This document shows, in pieces, positions 1 through 11,000 of a stretch of 55,276 bases of DNA (position 1 is its first letter; each line of letters begins with the position of its first letter). Location: contig SHXD01000016.1 in NCBI GenBank assembly GCA_009693505.1, positions 1 through 55,276 of the forward strand. Reading direction: 5' to 3'. The position numbers and the translations under genes are program-made. The DNA is from Limnohabitans sp. (GTDB lineage: Bacteria > Pseudomonadota > Gammaproteobacteria > Burkholderiales > Burkholderiaceae_C). The notes under the pieces are model-generated. The model saw only the letters and a program-made list of their open reading frames with translations. It did no database searches and was not told where the DNA came from.

Positions 1-730
<730 letters not shown>

Positions 731-754
731 TTTTTCAGTTCAAAGAAGATTGAA

Positions 755-1510
755 TCAGCCTCTGGTTTTATAGCCTGATTTCAGCAATTGAATGGCCAAG
801 GTACTCACACCCAACATGGCCACAGAAACCACGGCCAAGCTGGTCCAAGGCGAGACATCGCTTTGGCCAAAAAAGCCGTATCTGAAACCATCAATCATAT
901 AAAAGAAAGGGTTTAGGTGACTCAAGCCTTGCCAAAACGGCGGCAAAGAATGAATCGAGTAAAAAACGCCCGACAAGAATGTCATGGGCATGATCACAAA
1001 ACTTTGAAAAGCAGCCATTTGGTCAAATTTTTCCGACCAAAGGCCTGCCACCAAACCCAAAGCACCCAATAGGCCGGCACACAGGACGGCAAAAACCAAA
1101 ATCCAAACGGGCGCATGGTACTGCAAGGGCGCAAACCACACTGTGACGGCAAAAACACCAAAGCCAACCGCCAAGCCGCGCAACATGGAAGACCCCACAT
1201 AGGCCACAAACCAGTGCCAGTGCGACAAGGGTGTAAGCAACAAGAAAACAATGTTGCCCATGATTTTGCTTTGCACCAAGCTGGATGAACTGTTGGCAAA
1301 AGCATTTTGCAAGACGCTCATCATGATGAGGCCAGGCAACAAAAATGCCGTGTAGGGCACGCCGTCATAGACCTTCACATGATCTTCTAAGACGTGGCCA
1401 AAAATCATCATGTACAAGACGGAGGTCAGAACGGGTGCCGCTATGGTTTGGAATGCCACCTTCCAAAAGCGCAACACCTCTTTGTACAACAACATGCGCC
1501 AGCCGCTCAT
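755..1510 (-). CDS. ABC-2 type transporter permease (YadH-like)
   Basis: Integral membrane subunit of an ABC exporter, 251 residues with about six hydrophobic segments, the usual size for the ABC-2 permease family. The N-terminal part has the FQTIAAPVLTSVLYM segment typical of YadH/NodJ-type permeases; an FVIMPMTFLSGVFY segment near residue 195 matches the conserved ABC-2 region. The ATG at 1510 overlaps the stop of the ATPase gene as ATGA, so the two are translationally coupled and surely form one exporter. Substrate is unknown. Position between mlaB and ibaG suggests an envelope-related cargo, but that is inference only. Confidence 0.85.
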   Translation of the reverse strand: MSGWRMLLYKEVLRFWKVAFQTIAAPVLTSVLYMMIFGHVLEDHVKVYDGVPYTAFLLPGLIMMSVLQNAFANSSSSLVQSKIMGNIVFLLLTPLSHWHWFVAYVGSSMLRGLAVGFGVFAVTVWFAPLQYHAPVWILVFAVLCAGLLGALGLVAGLWSEKFDQMAAFQSFVIMPMTFLSGVFYSIHSLPPFWQGLSHLNPFFYMIDGFRYGFFGQSDVSPWTSLAVVSVAMLGVSTLAIQLLKSGYKTRG

Positions 1511-2424
1511 GATTTGCCCTCGGCCATGACATCCAAGAAAACATCTTCTAAATCGGCCTTGCGAATTTCAACATCCTGTGCAACCAAACCGGCCTGGCGA
1601 ACAGCCGCCAAGTAGCTTTCAATCTCGACTGCATCGTGCGCTGGAAACTGAACGATGCGACCCGTGATGCGCGCTTTGGCGGCCAACTCTAAGGGCAATT
1701 GACCGTCTATTTTGAAACGCAGCACATTGCTAGAGGCTGATTTCAACAACTCAGAAGTGCTGGCCAAAGCCAATACCCGCCCTTGTTTCAGCATGGCCAA
1801 GCGGCTGCAAAGCGCTTCCGCTTCTTCCAAATAATGGGTGGTGAGCAAAACGGTATGACCTTCTCGATTCAACCTGGCAATGAATTGCCACAGCGTTTGT
1901 CTGAGTTCAACATCCACGCCTGCCGTAGGTTCGTCCAGCACAATGACCCGTGGCTTGTGAACCAAGGCCTGTGCCATCAAGACGCGCCGTTTCATGCCGC
2001 CAGAGAGCTGCCGCATGTTTGAATTGGCTTTGTCTAGGAGGCCTAAGTTGTTTAGCAACTCGTCAATCCAAGCATCATTTTTAGCAACGCCAAAATAACC
2101 CGATTGAAAACGCAAAGCTTCGCGAACGGTAAAGAAGGGATCGAACACCAACTCTTGGGGCACCACACCCAACATGCGCCGCGTTTGAGCGTAATCCAGA
2201 TGGACGTCCTTGCAATGCACCATGACGCGACCCTCTGTGGCTTTGCTAAGGCCCGCCAGAATGCTAATGAGTGTGGTTTTGCCTGCGCCATTGGGGCCAA
2301 GCAGACCAAAAAACTCACCCTCAGCAATGTCAAAGCTCACCTTGTTGAGTGCGGTGAACGGCTGGCTGCCAGGATTTTTGACAGGGTAAGTTTTGGAGAC
2401 GGATTGAAAAGAGATGGCGGGCAT
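1507..2424 (-). CDS. ABC transporter ATP-binding protein (YadG-like)
   Basis: Nucleotide-binding subunit, 305 residues, partner of the ABC-2 permease encoded immediately downstream. Walker A GPNGAGKT lies at residues 43-50, the signature LSGGMKRR near residue 140, Walker B with VIVLDEPTAGVD near 163, and a switch His in TTHYLEEAE. The C-terminal region after about residue 230 is the regulatory extension common in DrrA/YadG-type ATPases. The start ATG at 2424 lies 18 bp after mlaB. The pair follows the mla genes directly, so it may share their transcript; the transported substrate cannot be told from sequence. Confidence 0.88.
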   Translation of the reverse strand: MPAISFQSVSKTYPVKNPGSQPFTALNKVSFDIAEGEFFGLLGPNGAGKTTLISILAGLSKATEGRVMVHCKDVHLDYAQTRRMLGVVPQELVFDPFFTVREALRFQSGYFGVAKNDAWIDELLNNLGLLDKANSNMRQLSGGMKRRVLMAQALVHKPRVIVLDEPTAGVDVELRQTLWQFIARLNREGHTVLLTTHYLEEAEALCSRLAMLKQGRVLALASTSELLKSASSNVLRFKIDGQLPLELAAKARITGRIVQFPAHDAVEIESYLAAVRQAGLVAQDVEIRKADLEDVFLDVMAEGKS

Positions 2425-2442
2425 GAGCCCCTTATTTTACGT

Positions 2443-2727
2443 TCATGGGCTTTCGACCAAGAGCTCAGACACCCCATAAAGCAGGGCCAATTCGCGTAAT
2501 TTGGCTGGGAATTGCTTGAATTTCAAAGTTTTTGACAAACTTTCGGCTTCTCTGCGACATCCCAAGAGCACAGCAAGTGCTGAGGAATCGAAATCAGTCA
2601 ACTGCCCAGCTTGTATCTCGACCTCTGAATCGGGGTTGTTGCGAATTTGTGCCTGCAACTTGGCCAAGCAAGCCGCAGCATTGCTGTGACGCAAATCGGG
2701 GGGCAAAGTTAAAAGGGCTGTGGACAT
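2443..2727 (-). CDS. mlaB: STAS-domain protein MlaB
   Basis: A 94-residue cytoplasmic STAS domain. In the Mla system MlaB binds the ATPase MlaF and is needed for assembly and activity of the MlaFEDB inner-membrane complex. The stretch LTDFDSSALAVLLGC, with the conserved D-S-S/A loop at the start of the helix, is the STAS hallmark. It follows mlaC with a 39-bp gap and lies at the 3' end of the mla cluster, which supports MlaB over an anti-sigma-factor antagonist. Sequence similarity among STAS proteins is low, so the name rests partly on gene order. Confidence 0.82.
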   Translation of the reverse strand: MSTALLTLPPDLRHSNAAACLAKLQAQIRNNPDSEVEIQAGQLTDFDSSALAVLLGCRREAESLSKTLKFKQFPAKLRELALLYGVSELLVESP

Positions 2728-2766
2728 GCATGAGACGCGGCAAAGGTCGCGGTTAGGAGCGCTAAA

Positions 2767-3405
2767 TTAGGCTTTTTTAGCATTCGATTTATTTCGATCA
2801 GACAAGCTCTTGATCAAACCATCCACGCCACCTACATTGATTTCTTTAGAAAATTGCGAGCGGTAGTTTTCAACCAACCAAATGCCCAAGACATTGAGGT
2901 CAAAAATTTTCCAACCTGCACCTTCACCAGGCGTTTTTTCAAGGCGATAGTCAAGCTGAATAGGTTCACCTCTGCCTCTGACCTCGGTTTGAACCACCAG
3001 ATTTTTATCATCTGTGGCACCGCGCAAAGGTTTGACCTCAATGGACTGATCGCTGATTTGACTGAGTGCGCCAGAATAGGTGCGAATGAGCAGCAACTTG
3101 AACTCTTCTTGCAAGCGTTCTTGCTGCTCAGGGGTGGCCTTGCGCCAGCCTGGCCCTGTGGCCAGCGCGGTCATGCGGCGGAAATTGACATGCTGCATCA
3201 ACTTGTTATCGACCAATTGCATGATCTTGTTGATGTCACCGCCCTTGATGCTTTTGTCGGAACGAACGGCATCCAAAGTTTCATTGGAAATGCGTTTTAC
3301 GAAAGCATCGGGTGCTTCATCGGCTGCCAAAACGGCGGCTGAACCCAAGGAGAAGCCCATTGCCCAAACAACAGGCCATAAATATGTGAAGAATTTGCGA
3401 TTCAT
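2767..3405 (-). CDS. mlaC: Periplasmic phospholipid-binding protein MlaC
   Basis: A 212-residue secreted protein that shuttles phospholipid between the outer-membrane MlaA complex and the inner-membrane MlaFEDB complex. A cleavable signal peptide ends near residue 28 (VLAADEAPD). The mature part shows the MlaC/Ttg2D features: ATGPGWRKATPEQQ, FKLLLIRTYSGAL, and the late segment KIFDLNVLGIWLVENYRSQF. Length is typical of the family. It is separated from mlaA by 95 bp without an obvious strong promoter. No clear Shine-Dalgarno sequence precedes the ATG at 3405. Confidence 0.93.
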   Translation of the reverse strand: MNRKFFTYLWPVVWAMGFSLGSAAVLAADEAPDAFVKRISNETLDAVRSDKSIKGGDINKIMQLVDNKLMQHVNFRRMTALATGPGWRKATPEQQERLQEEFKLLLIRTYSGALSQISDQSIEVKPLRGATDDKNLVVQTEVRGRGEPIQLDYRLEKTPGEGAGWKIFDLNVLGIWLVENYRSQFSKEINVGGVDGLIKSLSDRNKSNAKKA

Positions 3406-3500
3406 AGGATGAGATCATAAAGAGCGTTTGACTCTTTAACGCGCGAACTAAAAAAAGTAGATTAAACCACCAAGTTCAATTCTTCTTTGACCCAAGGCTG

Positions 3501-4301
3501 TTAGGGTTTGGGCGTCTGAGGCAAGGGCTCCTGGTTGCCCGTGGCGCTTGGCCGATTGGGGGCCACCATGGGCGCCGGCTGGTCCGGATCTTCAAAGTCG
3601 TCCAACATGGGCGGGTTGCCGTCGTAAATGTCGTTCAAACGCTTTTGCAAATAGGCATCCCGAGTGAATGTGTAGGGGTCTAAAGAAGCTTGTTTGACAG
3701 CGTCTGACAAGGACAAATAGCGCTCCCGCTTGTCGGTCAGGCGCAACAATGTCAGCATATTTTTAGCCGCTGCGTCTTTCAGTTGTTGATTCACATCTGT
3801 TTTGTTGTCGATGAAGAGGCCCAGGCTGTCGCGAATGGTGGAGGGTCCAAAAAATGGCAAGACCACATAGGGGCCAGACGAAACACCCCAAAACGCCATG
3901 GTTTGACCGAAGTCCTCTTTGTGTTTGTCAATCTTCAATTCGGTGGCCCAATCAATGATGCCGCCCAGCCCCAGTGTGGTGTTGATGCCCACACGCATGG
4001 CACTTTTAGCGGCCGCTTGGAGTTTCAATTGCGCCAAGCTGTTGAAGAAAGACATGACATCGCTCTGATTGCTGAAAAAATTGCCAATGCCTTTGCGGAC
4101 CACCGTTGGCAAAACTTGACCATAAATAACCGCAACAGGTCTGAGCACTACATCATCGGCCATGTCGTTGAAGGCCGTGACTTTTCGGTTCAAAGGCTCA
4201 AGAGGATCCGTTGGATCTGGGCCTTTGAGTGAAGCGCACCCTTGCAACAGCAAGCTTGCCGCAATCAATAAACCGAGGCGCAAGCGCCACCAAACTTTCA
4301 C
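3501..4301 (-). CDS. mlaA: Outer-membrane lipoprotein MlaA (VacJ)
   Basis: Outer-membrane lipoprotein that removes misplaced phospholipids from the outer leaflet and hands them to MlaC. A short signal peptide ends in the lipobox LLQGC, giving the lipidated Cys22. The body has the VacJ pattern: DPLEPLNRKVTAFND, then GIGNFFSNQSDV and LGLGGIIDWATE, with a Pro-rich C-terminal tail after about residue 235. The start is a GTG at 4301 overlapping the mlaD stop as TAGTG, so translation is coupled. In E. coli mlaA is unlinked from mlaFEDCB; here, as in many betaproteobacteria, it sits inside the operon between mlaD and mlaC. Confidence 0.93.
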   Translation of the reverse strand: MKVWWRLRLGLLIAASLLLQGCASLKGPDPTDPLEPLNRKVTAFNDMADDVVLRPVAVIYGQVLPTVVRKGIGNFFSNQSDVMSFFNSLAQLKLQAAAKSAMRVGINTTLGLGGIIDWATELKIDKHKEDFGQTMAFWGVSSGPYVVLPFFGPSTIRDSLGLFIDNKTDVNQQLKDAAAKNMLTLLRLTDKRERYLSLSDAVKQASLDPYTFTRDAYLQKRLNDIYDGNPPMLDDFEDPDQPAPMVAPNRPSATGNQEPLPQTPKP

Positions 4302-4783
4302 TATTTGCTTCCCGTTGTGGGTGCTGCAGGTTCAGCCGCTTTGCTGTACAAAAATTGACTGATTAAATTTTCTAAGACCACAGCCGATTGGGTCGACCCG
4401 ATGTTGTCGCCTGCCACCAAGTTCTTTTCGTCGGCACCAGCCACAATGCCCACATACTGCTCACCTAACAAACCGCTGGTGAGAATTTTCAAAGAACTGT
4501 CTTTGGGAAAATCGTACTGGTTTTGCAAAGCCAAACTGACTTTGGCTTGAAAGCTTTCGCCGTCAAATTGAATGCTGTCAACACGGCCCACCACCACACC
4601 CGCACTCTTGACGGCTGCGCCTTTTTTAAGACCGCCAATGTTGTCAAACTTAGCTGTCACGGTGTAATTTTTGGACCAACTGTATTGCAGCAAATTGGCC
4701 GACTTAAGCGCCAGAAAAAGCACTGCCGCCAATCCGATCAACACAAACAATCCTACCCACACATCATTTTTTGAACGTTGCAT
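4301..4783 (-). CDS. mlaD: MCE-domain lipid transport protein MlaD
   Basis: Inner-membrane anchored MCE protein that forms the hexameric periplasmic lipid channel of the MlaFEDB complex. About 160 residues: one N-terminal transmembrane helix (VWVGLFVLIGLAAVLFLAL) followed by a single MCE domain with YTVTAKFDNIGGLKKGAAVK, VGRVDSIQFD and LLGEQYVGI. The true start is the ATG at 4783, with an excellent AAGGAGG site five bases upstream; the GTG one codon earlier is too close to that site. It lies 10 bp after mlaE. Confidence 0.94.
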   Translation of the reverse strand: MQRSKNDVWVGLFVLIGLAAVLFLALKSANLLQYSWSKNYTVTAKFDNIGGLKKGAAVKSAGVVVGRVDSIQFDGESFQAKVSLALQNQYDFPKDSSLKILTSGLLGEQYVGIVAGADEKNLVAGDNIGSTQSAVVLENLISQFLYSKAAEPAAPTTGSK

Positions 4784-4793
4784 CACGTCCTCC

Positions 4794-5576
4794 TTAAATG
4801 CTGAACATCATCACAGTGAGGATGAAGTCCAGTCCTAAAACAGACAACGAAGAGATCACCACGCTTCGGGTTGTCGCGAAAGCCACGCCATCGGGTGTAG
4901 GCTGAGCCACATAACCTTGCAGCAAGGCAATGAAGGTGACTGCCACACCAAACACAAAACTTTTGATCATGCCATTGCCAACATCTTTGAACACATCAAC
5001 ACCGCTTTGCATTTGACTCCAAAATGAGCCTTCATCAACGCCAATCAGCAGCACACCCACCACATAACCGCCCAAAATACCGACGGCACTGAAAACGGCT
5101 GTGAGAAGAGGCAAAGCAATGATGCCACCCCACAAACGCGGCGCCAAAATTCGCAGTTTTGGATCAACCGCCATCATTTCCAAAGCCGTCAATTGCTCGC
5201 CTGCACGCATCAAACCAATTTCTGCCGTAATGGAGGCGCCAGCCCTTCCGGCAAATAACAGCGCCGCCACCACAGGGCCCAGCTCACGCACCAAACTCAG
5301 CGCCACCAACAAGCCAAGTGCATCGGCAGCGCCATAACGCTGCAAGGTGTAGTAGCCCTGTAAGCCCAAAACAAATCCGACAAACAAGCCTGAGACTGTA
5401 ATGATGGCCAAGGAGTAGTTGCCCAAGAAATGCACTTGATCGCGAACCAGCCCAAAGCGCTTCAAACAAGCGCCCGACATCATGGCCAGTTGCCCAAATA
5501 AACGCGCGCCATAACCCCAATCCGCCAATTTCTGACGGACGGCGTAGCCAAGTTCAGCAGGATGCAAAAAGTTCAT
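4794..5576 (-). CDS. mlaE: Lipid ABC transporter permease MlaE
   Basis: Integral membrane permease of the Mla phospholipid ABC transporter, 260 residues with five to six hydrophobic segments. Diagnostic features of the MlaE/YrbE family are visible: an RELGPVVAALLFAGRAGASI segment around residue 95, then AEIGLMRAGEQLTALEMM and the DP motif in MAVDPKLRILAPRLW. The ATG at 5576 overlaps the mlaF stop as ATGA, indicating translational coupling within the operon. It works with MlaF (ATPase), MlaD (MCE ring) and MlaB (STAS). Confidence 0.95.
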   Translation of the reverse strand: MNFLHPAELGYAVRQKLADWGYGARLFGQLAMMSGACLKRFGLVRDQVHFLGNYSLAIITVSGLFVGFVLGLQGYYTLQRYGAADALGLLVALSLVRELGPVVAALLFAGRAGASITAEIGLMRAGEQLTALEMMAVDPKLRILAPRLWGGIIALPLLTAVFSAVGILGGYVVGVLLIGVDEGSFWSQMQSGVDVFKDVGNGMIKSFVFGVAVTFIALLQGYVAQPTPDGVAFATTRSVVISSLSVLGLDFILTVMMFSI

Positions 5577-6388
5577 GATGCAATGCTGCTGAAATCTTCA
5601 GCGATGGATTTGGCGGGGTAATGGAAATGGACAGGGCCCTCGCTGAGGCCATTCACAAATTGGTGAATCAGCGGATCAGCAGTTTGCCTGAGTGCCCCGG
5701 GCGTGCCTTGCGCTGCCACTTTGCCATTGGCCAAGACCACCACATGGTCTGCAATTTGAAATGTTTCGTCGACATCGTGCGATACCACCACACTGGTAAT
5801 GCCCAAGCTGTCGTTCAACCTGCGAATGAGCCTTGCCGCCGTACCCAATGAAATGGGGTCAAGCCCAGCAAAGGGTTCGTCGTACATCATGAGATCGGGA
5901 TCTAAAGCAATGGCACGGGCCAATGCAACACGACGACCCATACCCCCTGAAATTTCGGAAGGCTTTAAGTTTCTGGCACCTCGCAAGCCCACCGCATCGA
6001 GCTTCATCAAAACAATGTCGCGCACCATGGACTCAGACATTTTTGTGTGTTCTCTTAGGGGAAACGCCACGTTGTCAAACACATTCATGTCGGTGAACAA
6101 AGCGCCAAACTGAAACAACATGCCCATGCGCCTGCGTGCAGCATAGAGTTGCTCGGTGTTCATCTGCCCAACATCTTGACCATCGAATGTGAGCAGACCA
6201 TTGAGCGCGCGGTATTGACCACCAATTAGACGCAGCACCGTGGTTTTACCACCTCCCGACACACCCATCAGGGCCGTGACTTTGCCACGCGGTATGCCAA
6301 ACGACAGGTCGTTCAGAATGACGCGGTCCCCGTAGCCGAAGCTGAGGTTTTTCAATTCAACCAGCAGTGGAGGGTTGGGCAATGTCAT
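5573..6388 (-). CDS. mlaF: Phospholipid ABC transporter ATPase MlaF
   Basis: ATPase of the Mla complex, 271 residues. Walker A GVSGGGKT is at residues 42-49, the signature ISGGMGRRVALAR at about 148-160, Walker B DLMMYDEPFAGLDP next, and the switch His in VVSHDVDETF. GGMGRR in the signature region is characteristic of MlaF-type ATPases. It is the first gene of the mla operon. Oddly, the ATG at 6388 lies only about 12 bp past the gltD terminator hairpin, in its T-rich tail, and no Shine-Dalgarno site is visible; the promoter must overlap the terminator region, or the mRNA is nearly leaderless, or transcripts read through from gltBD. Confidence 0.94.
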   Translation of the reverse strand: MTLPNPPLLVELKNLSFGYGDRVILNDLSFGIPRGKVTALMGVSGGGKTTVLRLIGGQYRALNGLLTFDGQDVGQMNTEQLYAARRRMGMLFQFGALFTDMNVFDNVAFPLREHTKMSESMVRDIVLMKLDAVGLRGARNLKPSEISGGMGRRVALARAIALDPDLMMYDEPFAGLDPISLGTAARLIRRLNDSLGITSVVVSHDVDETFQIADHVVVLANGKVAAQGTPGALRQTADPLIHQFVNGLSEGPVHFHYPAKSIAEDFSSIAS

Positions 6389-6400
6389 TTGTGAAAAAAC

Positions 6401-6423
6401 AAAAGCCGGGGTCGCCGGCTTTT
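6401..6423 (-). terminator. Rho-independent terminator of gltBD
   Basis: A perfect 9-bp inverted repeat (AAAAGCCGG at 6401-6409, CCGGCTTTT at 6415-6423) with a 5-base loop. Read on the minus strand it is followed by TTTTGTTTTTTC, the classical U-tract. It lies about 70 bp after the gltD stop codon and just before the mlaF start. Confidence 0.88.
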
Positions 6424-6494
6424 GAAGGATAAGGCGTTCAGGTGAAGCTTGTGAGATTTGTCAAAATTCACACGCCAGCCTGTCTGCAGACATT

Positions 6495-7961
6495 TTAACG
6501 GGGTAAGTCGCTGCTTCCCATTAAGAATTCATCCACAGCACGCGCCGCCTGGCGGCCTTCCCGAATGGCCCAAACCACCAAGGATTGGCCACGGCGCATG
6601 TCGCCAGCCGCAAATACCTTGGCCACATTGGTGGCATAGCCGCCTGTGAACTCGGTGCTGGCCTTGGCATTGCCACGGTTGTCTTTGTCCACACCAAATG
6701 CGTCCAAGATGGTAGTGACCGGGTTGACAAAGCCCATGGCCAACAAAACCATGTCGGCTGGGTAGGTTTTTTCGGTGCCAGGCACATTGACCAATTTGCC
6801 GTCTTTGAATTCAATTTCGACGGTTTTCAAACCTGTGACTTTGCCTTTTTCGCCAATGAATTCTTGGGTAGAAATGGCAAATTCACGGGCGCAACCTTCT
6901 TCATGGCTGGAACTGGTGCGCAGCTTCAAAGGCCAGTAGGGCCATGTCAATGGGCGGTTTTCTTCTTCAGGCGGCTGGGGCATCACCTCAAACTGCGTGA
7001 CGCTTTTGGCGCCATGGCGATTAGAAGTTCCCACACAATCGCTACCGGTATCGCCGCCACCAATCACGATGACATTTTTGCCGTCTGCACGCAATTGGTC
7101 ATTGAACTTGTCGCCAGCGTTCACTTTGTTTTGCTGCGGCAAGAATTCCATGGCAAAGTGAATGCCCGACAAATCTCGGCCAGGCACTGTCAAGTCGCGT
7201 GATTGCTCAGATCCGCCAGCGAGCAACACCGCGTCAAAGTCTTTTTGGAGTTGCTCAGGGCTGATGTTTTCTTTGGACCAGTTGGTCACTTTGGAGCCTT
7301 CAGGCAAATGGCCCACCATGACGCCGGTTTTAAGCGTGACGCCCTCAGCCACCAACTGCTCTGCGCGGCGGTCGATGTGTGATTTTTCCATTTTGAAATC
7401 GGGAATGCCATAGCGCAGCAAACCACCGATGCGGTCGTTCTTTTCAAACAAAGTGACGTCGTGACCGGCTCGCGCCAATTGTTGGGCCGCGGCCATGCCT
7501 GCGGGACCAGAGCCCACTACGGCCACTTTTTTGCCCGTCTTGTGCGTGGCTGGGCGGGGTTTTACCCAGCCTTCTTGCCAAGCACGGTCAATGATGGCGT
7601 GCTCAATCGACTTGATGCCCACGGCATCGTCGGCCACATTCAAAGTGCAAGCGGCCTCGCAGGGTGCAGGGCAGATGCGGCCCGTGAACTCTGGGAAGTT
7701 GTTGGTGCTGTGCAGCACTTCAATGGCGTTTTTCCAATCGCCTTGGAACACCAATTCGTTGAAGTCCGGAATGATGTTGTTGACAGGGCAGCCGCTGTTG
7801 CAAAACGGTGTGCCGCAGTCCATGCAGCGAGCGCTTTGCGCTTTGGCTTGTGCGTCGTCCAAACCGATGACGAATTCTTTGTAATTCTTCACGCGCTCGC
7901 CCACGGGCTTGTAGCCCTCTTCGAGTCGCTCAAATTCCATGAAACCAGTGATTTTTCCCAT
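6495..7961 (-). CDS. gltD: Glutamate synthase (NADPH) small subunit
   Basis: Beta subunit of NADPH glutamate synthase: oxidises NADPH at FAD and passes electrons through low-potential [4Fe-4S] clusters to the large subunit. 488 residues. N-terminal cysteine clusters [14 protein letters not shown] (near residue 45) and CPAPCEAAC (near 95) bind Fe-[18 protein letters not shown] near 150 is the FAD dinucleotide fold; [18 protein letters not shown] near 300 is the NADPH fold. The ATG at 7961, preceded by AAGGA at good spacing, is the start; the in-frame TTG two codons earlier is not. It follows gltB by 48 bp and is closed by the terminator at 6401-6423. Confidence 0.96.
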   Translation of the reverse strand: MGKITGFMEFERLEEGYKPVGERVKNYKEFVIGLDDAQAKAQSARCMDCGTPFCNSGCPVNNIIPDFNELVFQGDWKNAIEVLHSTNNFPEFTGRICPAPCEAACTLNVADDAVGIKSIEHAIIDRAWQEGWVKPRPATHKTGKKVAVVGSGPAGMAAAQQLARAGHDVTLFEKNDRIGGLLRYGIPDFKMEKSHIDRRAEQLVAEGVTLKTGVMVGHLPEGSKVTNWSKENISPEQLQKDFDAVLLAGGSEQSRDLTVPGRDLSGIHFAMEFLPQQNKVNAGDKFNDQLRADGKNVIVIGGGDTGSDCVGTSNRHGAKSVTQFEVMPQPPEEENRPLTWPYWPLKLRTSSSHEEGCAREFAISTQEFIGEKGKVTGLKTVEIEFKDGKLVNVPGTEKTYPADMVLLAMGFVNPVTTILDAFGVDKDNRGNAKASTEFTGGYATNVAKVFAAGDMRRGQSLVVWAIREGRQAARAVDEFLMGSSDLPR

Positions 7962-8009
7962 GATCAATCCTTGTTATTTCTGTGTGCTCAGTTAGCGTGT
8001 ATTTGAAAA

Positions 8010-11000
8010 TTAGCTGGCCGCCACAGTGTCTGTGGACTTGGCTTTGGCGATAGCAGCTTCTTTGCGCGCGTTGATTTCACCCAAGGCGCGCTTGTATTCG
8101 TTCGGGAACACTTTCACAAACTTCAAACGTGATTGCGCCCAGTTGTCTAGCAACTCGCGTGCGCGTTGGCTGCCCGTCCACTTGTGGTGGTCTTCTAGCA
8201 ATTTGCGCAATTGTGTTTCGTCTGCTTGATCTCGGTGCCACACATTGCGCTCAATCGCTGCTTCTTGCTCGGCCACTGTGAGTACTTTTTCCATGCTCAC
8301 CATGGCGGTGTTGCAGCGTGATGCAAACTGGCCGTCTTCGTCATACACATAGGCAATGCCGCCGCTCATACCGGCCGCAAAGTTGCGACCTGTTTTGCCC
8401 AGCACAGCCACGGTGCCGCCGGTCATGTATTCACATCCGTGGTCGCCCGTGCCTTCCACCACCGCAGTGGCACCCGACAAACGAACTGCAAAACGCTCGC
8501 CGCCCACGCCAGCAAAGAAAGCTTCACCAGTGGTGGCGCCGTACATCACGGTGTTGCCCACAATGATGTTTTGGCTGGCCACGCCGCGGAATTCCAAACT
8601 GGGGCGAACGACAATGCGGCCGCCTGACAAACCTTTGCCGGTGTAATCGTTGGCTTCACCAATGAGGTACAGCGTAATGCCCTTGGCCACAAATGCGCCA
8701 AAAGATTGGCCGCCGGTGCCTTCAAGTTGAATGCGAATGGTGTCGTCTGGCAAACCTTCTGGATGCACTTTGGTCACAGCACCTGAGAGCATGGCGCCCA
8801 CAGAACGGTTGACGTTGCGCGCCACTTCCATGAACTGCACCTTCTCACCTTGGTCGATGGCAGCGCGGCTCTTGGCGATCAGAATATTGTCCAAGGCTTT
8901 GTCCAAGCCATGGTCTTGCACGTCCATGTGGCGACGGGGTACGTCGGCGGGCACATCGGGTACAGCGAGCAAACGGCTGAAATCGAGGCCACTGGATTTC
9001 CAGTGTTCAATGCCTTTGCGGGTGTCGAGCAGATCGGCACGGCCGATCATGTCGTCAAACTTCTTGATGCCCAACTGCGCCATGATTTGACGCACTTCTT
9101 CGGCAATGAAGAAGAAGTAATTGACCACGTGCTCGGGCTTGCCAGAGAACTTTTTGCGCAAGGCGGGGTCTTGTGTGGCCACGCCCACAGGGCAAGTATT
9201 CAGGTGGCATTTGCGCATCATGATGCAGCCTTCCACCACCAGCGGTGCAGTGGCGAAACCAAATTCGTCTGCGCCGAGCAACGCGCCAACGGCGACGTCG
9301 CGACCTGTTTTCATTTGACCATCGGCTTGCACACGAATGCGGCCGCGCAAGCGGTTGAGCACCAGTGTTTGTTGCGTTTCAGCCAAACCAATTTCCCAAG
9401 GGCTGCCAGCGTGCTTGATGGAAGACCAAGGTGATGCGCCTGTGCCGCCATCGTGGCCGGCAATCACCACGTGATCGCTCTTGCACTTGGCCACACCTGC
9501 AGCAATGGTGCCCACACCAATTTCGGACACAAGCTTCACGCTGATGTCGCTGTGCGGCGCCACATTTTTCAAATCATGAATGAGTTGCGCCAAATCTTCA
9601 ATGGAGTAGATGTCGTGGTGCGGTGGGGGAGAAATCAAACCCACACCTGGCACCGAGTGACGCAACTTGCCGATGTACTCGGACACTTTGCCACCCGGCA
9701 ATTGCCCGCCTTCCCCCGGCTTGGCACCTTGCGCCATCTTGATCTGAATTTGATCCGCACTGTGCAGGTACTCGGCGGTAACACCGAAGCGGCCCGAAGC
9801 CACTTGCTTGATCTTGGAGCGCAGTGAATCGCCGGCCTCAAGCGGCATGTCCACTTCTACTTCTTTGTCGCCAATCACGCTCTTCAAAGTCTCGCCCTTT
9901 TTGATCGGGATGCCTTTGAGTTCATTGCGATAACGCGCTGAGTCTTCACCGCCTTCACCGGTGTTGCTTTTACCGCCAATGCGGTTCATGGCCACAGCCA
10001 ATGTGGCGTGTGCTTCTGTGGATATGGAGCCCAAAGACATGGCGCCTGTCGCAAAGCGTTTGACGATTTCGCTGGCGGGTTCTACTTCATCAACGGAAAT
10101 GGCTTTGGCGGGATCAATCTTGAATTCAAACAAACCACGCAGCGTCATTTGACGCTTGGTTTGGTCGTTGATGATCTGTGCGTATTCTTTGTACGTGGTC
10201 CAGTTGTTGGCACGGGTGCTGTGCTGCAACTTGGCAATGGCATCGGGTGTCCACATGTGTTCTTCACCGCGGGCACGCCATGCGTATTCACCGCCGGCAT
10301 CGAGCATGGTGGCCAACACAGGATCGTTTCCAAACGCCGCTTTGTGCATGCGCAAAGTTTCCTCGGCAATTTCAAAAATGCCGATGCCTTGAACTCGTGT
10401 GGGTGTGCCCGTGAAGTACTTGTTCACAGTTTCCGAGTTGATGCCGATGGCTTCAAACAACTGCGCACCGCAGTAGGACATGTAGGTGCTCACGCCCATT
10501 TTGGACATGATCTTCGACAGGCCCTTGCCCACCGCCTTCACATAGTTGGAGATGGCTTTGTCGGCCGACAAATCACCTGGCAACTCTTTGTGCAAAGCTT
10601 GCAAGGTTTCCATGGCAAGGTAGGGGTGAACGGCTTCTGCGCCGTAGCCAGCTAACACCGCAAAGTGATGTACTTCACGCGCGGTACCGGTTTCCACCAC
10701 CAAGCCGGCAGTGGTGCGCAAACCTTCGCGCACCAAATGCTGGTGAATGGCAGACAGCGCCAGCAAAGCAGGAATGGCCACTTGCGTAGGTGATACACCG
10801 CGGTCGCTGATGATCAAAATATTGTGGCCACCTTTGATGGCGTCCACGGCTTCAGCGCAAAGTGATGCCAACTTGGCTTCAACACCTTCGCTGCCCCAAG
10901 CTGAGGGATAAGTGATGTCCAAAGTGGCACTCTTGAACTTGCCTTGTGTGGACTGCGCAATGTTGCGCAACTTGGCCATGTCTGAAAAGTCAAGCACGGG

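Noticed and set aside
3419..3442. Two overlapping small hairpins (AAAGAG/CTCTTT and GCGTT/AACGC) between mlaA and mlaC
   Set aside because: Short stems, no T-tail adjacent in the direction of transcription, and the operon appears to continue; likely chance.
6451..6470. Perfect TTGACA on the minus strand upstream of mlaF as its promoter
   Set aside because: No acceptable -10 element occurs 16-18 bases downstream.
6585..10655. Several plus-strand frames of 100-215 codons opposite gltD and gltB
   Set aside because: All lie fully inside well-supported genes and show antisense-type composition.
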